Shown: piece after piece, positions 4,814-8,216 of the stretch
How positions within the stretch are numbered: position 1 is the stretch's first letter
How the letters are laid out: each line of letters opens with the position of its first letter
DNA from: JBMNTQ01 sp050945815
GTDB lineage: Bacteria; Bacillota; Clostridia; Christensenellales; JBMNTQ01
DNA: 8,216 bases
Assembly (NCBI GenBank): GCA_050945815.1
Contig: JBMNTQ010000090.1
Location: 1-8,216, forward strand
Direction of reading: 5' to 3'
The notes under the pieces: model-generated
What the model was told of the DNA's origin: nothing
The model's database searches: none
Seen by the model: the letters and a program-made list of their open reading frames with translations, nothing else
Made by a program: the position numbers and the translations under genes

Positions 4814-7800
4814 ATGGGGAAACGGAACGCATTTTTAAAAGATGGATTGCGCAAGGTTCGTGCTACTCTGCATCGCTTTTTGGCTATTCTGGTTATTACT
4901 GCGCTGGGGGTAGCTTTTTTTGCCGGATTGCGGGCCACGGGACCGAATATGCGGGCTACGGCGTCTGATTATTTTGTGGAACAGAGCTTTATGGACATAC
5001 GGCTGCTGTCCAACTACGGTATAAATGAGGCCGACTTGAAGGCAATAAAGAGTGTAGAGGGCATTGCAAAGCTGATGCCTGCCTATTCTCTGGATGCCCT
5101 TGCCCAATTGTCCGGAAAAAACATGACAGTGCGTCTACATTCTTTGCCGCGGTCTGGGGAGGACGATGTTAATGCGGCTGAGATTGTTGAGGGGCGGATG
5201 CCCCAAAAAAGCGGAGAATGCCTGGCTGACGAGCAGTTTATGAAGCTGGCAGACTATAAGATTGGGGATACGGTAGATTTTAGATCGGGTACGGACACGC
5301 CGATTCATCAGAACCTTGACCATGAAGCTTATACGATTGTGGGTATAGCCCGCAATCCGCTGTATATCTCATATGACCGGGGGTCCGGCAGTGTGGGCAG
5401 CGGGAAAGCAGAGGCTTTCTTTTTGTTACCCGCTTCGGATTTTAAGCTGGAGGTTTATACAGAAGTTTATATGATAGCGCAAAATCCAAAAGGAATTTCG
5501 CGATTTGACGACAGCTATGGGGACTTGCTGGCGCCGATTATGCAACAGTTGGAGAGGGTGGGGGAATGGCGCAGTGCGGAGCGCTATATGGAAATCAGAG
5601 AGGATGCTTCCGAGGAGTTGATAGACGCTCAGAAAAAGGTGGACGATGGTTATGCCGAGCTGGAGGATGGGCGGACACAATTGGAGGAGGCGGCTCGGGC
5701 GCTTTTCCAAGGGCGCAGCGACTATGAGACAGGCAGCCAGCGTTTCGACAGTGAAATTGCCGCGGCTCGAGGGAAGCTGGATGAGGGTGGGCGGGAACTG
5801 CAGAAAGGCTGGGCACAGTATAATAGCCAAAAAGAGGCTGTGGATGCTGAGTTTGCCGCTCATCAGGCGAAGATAGACGCGGGCTATGCTGAATATTATA
5901 CCGCTGTGGCGGAGTATCGCAGCCAGCTAGCTATCTATAAGCAGGAAGAGAAGGTGTTCCAAGGTAACTGGGAGAAACTTGGGCAGGGAGAGCTGGCCTT
6001 CAAGGAGGAATATGCCCGATACGAGGCAAGAACGGAAAAATATGAGAACCTGACTGTCCAGCTGGAAGCGGGGAATACGCCGGAGAGCCTTGCGTTGATA
6101 CAAGCCATGGCGGAGCAGTTGGGGCAGGAGAATCCGCAGTTGGCCTTGGCTTTGCAAGCCTATGTTGCCGACCCTAGCGATGGACAAAAGCAGGATGCAG
6201 CCAGAGGTGCCGTTTTGCAGTTTGGCGAGGCGCTGGTGCAGGCAGAAGTAGAATTGGACCAAACGCAGATGCGACTGGCTGCCGAAAGGGACGGGCTGGA
6301 ACAGTATGGGGCGGCGCTTGCTGCCATAAGCATGGAGTTGGATGGGGCTGGGTTGGTTCTGGAGCAGACCAAGAAGGACTTGGATGCGGCGAGCGCCGAG
6401 CTGGACGGGGCACGCCGGCAGGCGCAAGCCGAGCTGGACGCAGGCAAAAGCCGGCTGGAGGGCAGTGCTGAGGCGCTGGAGCAAGGGAGGCAGGAGCTCG
6501 AACAACAGAAAGATATGGGACAGCAGGAATTGGACGAAGCGCTGGCGGAGCTTGAGCAGGGGGAATCTGAGTATGAAGACGGATTGGCTGAATTTTCCAG
6601 CGAAGAATTGACGGCGCTACGGAAGCTGGAGCAGGCGCAAACCGAGATCGACCAAGGATATGAGAAGCTGGATGAACTAAGGCAGCCGGAATGGTATGTG
6701 CTGGATCATGAGACCAACATCGGTTTTATTGGATACAAGCAGGATGCCCGGCGGGTGGAAGCGTTGAGTTTGGTTATGCCGGTTTTATTCTTTCTGGTGG
6801 CAATACTCGTGACGATGACTTCTATGACTCGCTTGGTAGAGAGTGACCGCACGCAGATAGGGACCCTGAAAGCCCTGGGCTACAGCGACGGCCGGATTGC
6901 TGCATACTATCTCTGGTACGCGATTGCGGCTTCAGCGATAGGTGGCATGATAGGGCTGCTTGTGGGCTTTAATATTTTTCCACGGCTTGTATTTAATGCG
7001 TATGCCAGCCTCTATACGTTGCCCCCGATAGTCCTACAGTTTAATTGGCCCTATGCGTTGGTTTCCTTGGGCTTGGCTGTGGGCTGCGCGGCTCTGCCGT
7101 CCTATTTTGTCTGCCTGCGTTCCACGCGGCAAGCGCCGGCTCATCTGATGCGGCCACAAGCGCCGGGAGTGGGTAAAAGGACGCTGCTGGAGCGCATGAC
7201 TTTTATTTGGAAGCGGTTTAACTTTTCACAAAAGGTTGCTTTGCGCAATTTGTTTCGGTATAGAAAGCGGCTGATTATGACAGTGGTTGGGGTTGCGGGC
7301 TGCACAGCACTGATGTTTACTGGCTTTGGTATGCGTGATGCGGTATCTACCATTGTTACCAAGCAATATGACGAGATTCAGCGCTATGAAATGCGGATTG
7401 ATTTGCAAAAGAATTTATCCGATGCCGATAGAGCTGCATTGGAGCAAATGCTGGATGACAATGAGATGCTTGGGTCGCAGGTTATGGTGCGCAGTGAGGC
7501 AGTGGACGTTGAGCACGGGTCTGCGCTGAAATCGGCATATTTGACGATTCCGCAGACGTCTGCGGGTATTGATGGATATTTGCACCTTAAAAACCGGAGG
7601 ACTGGAGAATCGTTGGCTTTAGGAGAGCGGGGAATTGTCCTGACAGAGAAGCTGGCGGATATGCTGGGGGTTTTAGAAGGGGATACGGTAAGTATACGCA
7701 ACGAGGATGGGCAAAGGGCCGAGGTTGTTGTTGATGGCATTACGGAAAACTATGTTTCCCACTATATCTATATGTCGGTCGAATCGTATGGCAGGGCATT

Positions 7801-8216
7801 TGCAAGGGCACCGGAAGCCAACCAGATATGGTGCTTGCCCAATCAGGATGCGGACTGGGAGAGAGAAGCGCTGTCTGAAACCTTGTTGAACCATTCAGCT
7901 GTCGCAAGCTTGTCTTTTACTACGACTATGCAGGAGAGCATGGAGAAGATGGTGGGTGCGCTGCACCAGATTGTACTCGTTTTGATTCTGTCGGCAGCGG
8001 CGTTGGTGTTTGTGGTGCTGTTCAGCCTGACTACAATATCTCTGGAGGAGCGGAGCCGCGAATTGGCTACGATAAAAGTATTGGGATTCTTTGACCGGGA
8101 GTTGGCAGCGTATATCTACCGGGAAAATGCTGTGTTGACTGTATTGGGAACCGGCCTAGGGCTTTTGCTGGGTGTTTTGCTACAGCGCTATGTGATTGGC
8201 ACAATGGAAATAGATT
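4814..8216 (+). CDS. Large FtsX/MacB-type ABC permease with coiled-coil insertion (3' end outside window)
   Basis: Membrane partner of the upstream ATPase. Seen: an uninterrupted frame of 1134 codons to the right edge. TM1 is at about 18-40, after a basic start (KDGLRKVRATLHRF). The first extracytoplasmic domain follows, with a MacB-like core at about 45-250 and a long Glu/Gln/Ala/Leu-rich coiled coil at about 255-630. Then come the first FtsX domain with TMs at about 651-675, 697-720 and 745-770 (coupling motif IGTLKALGYSDGRIA after the first), TM5 at about 820-842, a second extracytoplasmic domain at about 845-1050, and the second FtsX domain with TM at 1053-1077, motif ERSRELATIKVLGF and TM at 1105-1127. 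The missing end should be only the last membrane helix and tail. The start ATG lies three bases after the ATPase stop with no strong ribosome binding site, suggesting coupling. This giant single-chain form with both FtsX halves is common in Clostridia. The substrate is unknown; export of peptides or lipid-like toxins is only a guess. Confidence 0.93.
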   Translation, partial: MGKRNAFLKDGLRKVRATLHRFLAILVITALGVAFFAGLRATGPNMRATASDYFVEQSFMDIRLLSNYGINEADLKAIKSVEGIAKLMPAYSLDALAQLSGKNMTVRLHSLPRSGEDDVNAAEIVEGRMPQKSGECLADEQFMKLADYKIGDTVDFRSGTDTPIHQNLDHEAYTIVGIARNPLYISYDRGSGSVGSGKAEAFFLLPASDFKLEVYTEVYMIAQNPKGISRFDDSYGDLLAPIMQQLERVGEWRSAERYMEIREDASEELIDAQKKVDDGYAELEDGRTQLEEAARALFQGRSDYETGSQRFDSEIAAARGKLDEGGRELQKGWAQYNSQKEAVDAEFAAHQAKIDAGYAEYYTAVAEYRSQLAIYKQEEKVFQGNWEKLGQGELAFKEEYARYEARTEKYENLTVQLEAGNTPESLALIQAMAEQLGQENPQLALALQAYVADPSDGQKQDAARGAVLQFGEALVQAEVELDQTQMRLAAERDGLEQYGAALAAISMELDGAGLVLEQTKKDLDAASAELDGARRQAQAELDAGKSRLEGSAEALEQGRQELEQQKDMGQQELDEALAELEQGESEYEDGLAEFSSEELTALRKLEQAQTEIDQGYEKLDELRQPEWYVLDHETNIGFIGYKQDARRVEALSLVMPVLFFLVAILVTMTSMTRLVESDRTQIGTLKALGYSDGRIAAYYLWYAIAASAIGGMIGLLVGFNIFPRLVFNAYASLYTLPPIVLQFNWPYALVSLGLAVGCAALPSYFVCLRSTRQAPAHLMRPQAPGVGKRTLLERMTFIWKRFNFSQKVALRNLFRYRKRLIMTVVGVAGCTALMFTGFGMRDAVSTIVTKQYDEIQRYEMRIDLQKNLSDADRAALEQMLDDNEMLGSQVMVRSEAVDVEHGSALKSAYLTIPQTSAGIDGYLHLKNRRTGESLALGERGIVLTEKLADMLGVLEGDTVSIRNEDGQRAEVVVDGITENYVSHYIYMSVESYGRAFARAPEANQIWCLPNQDADWEREALSETLLNHSAVASLSFTTTMQESMEKMVGALHQIVLVLILSAAALVFVVLFSLTTISLEERSRELATIKVLGFFDRELAAYIYRENAVLTVLGTGLGLLLGVLLQRYVIGTMEID

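Noticed and set aside
5426..6505. Several minus-strand frames of 70-190 codons opposite the permease
   Set aside because: They are shadows of the coiled-coil coding region. Its repetitive Glu/Gln/Leu codons leave long open frames rich in Leu, Pro and Gln on the other strand; none has a credible start site or domain.
1..8216. tRNA, rRNA, CRISPR, insertion sequence or attachment-site signals
   Set aside because: I saw no regularly spaced repeat array, transposase or integrase motif, cloverleaf or rRNA-like block. The only tandem repeat is the two-unit one at 2009-2078.

Overview
The window looks like chromosomal DNA of an anaerobic, endospore-forming Firmicute (Clostridia, or a related spore-forming class). 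This rests on two adjacent GerA-type spore germination receptor genes, a Ctc-like ribosomal protein L25, a low-GC-type TetR regulator, strong AGGAGG ribosome binding sites and two TTG start codons. I cannot name a genus. Nothing marks the region as a recent mobile island: there are no transposase, integrase, tRNA or CRISPR signals.

Layout: (i) 1-2026, minus strand: a germination receptor operon, gerAA followed after 18 bases by gerAC, which runs off the left edge. Its start region overlaps an imperfect 35-bp-period tandem repeat, which makes both the gerAA start codon and its promoter ambiguous. (ii) 2083-2460: a non-coding stretch with a weakly supported nested inverted repeat and a clear hairpin terminator for the next gene. 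(iii) 2461-3075, minus strand: ribosomal protein L25 (Ctc type), with an extended -10 promoter upstream. (iv) 3215-3389: no convincing gene. (v) 3390-3959, minus strand: a TetR-family regulator. (vi) 4103-8216, plus strand: a divergently transcribed ABC transporter made of a MacB/LolD-type ATPase and a very large FtsX/MacB-type permease. The permease is open to the right edge and carries a long coiled-coil insertion in its first extracytoplasmic domain.

How the parts work together: the Ger proteins should sit in the inner spore membrane as part of a nutrient receptor. No B subunit (GerAB-like) is seen between A and C, so it should lie beyond the left edge or elsewhere. The TetR gene and the ABC operon share a 143-bp intergenic region with a near-consensus promoter for the transporter. 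A perfect 12-bp palindrome lies over the -10 box, and a second inverted repeat lies near the tetR promoter. This is the usual arrangement for a local repressor controlling its own gene and an export or envelope transporter. The transported substrate cannot be read from the sequence.

Most of the window is recognisable biology. The items most worth a second look are the tandem repeat over the gerAA start, the paired operator candidates, and the coiled-coil permease.
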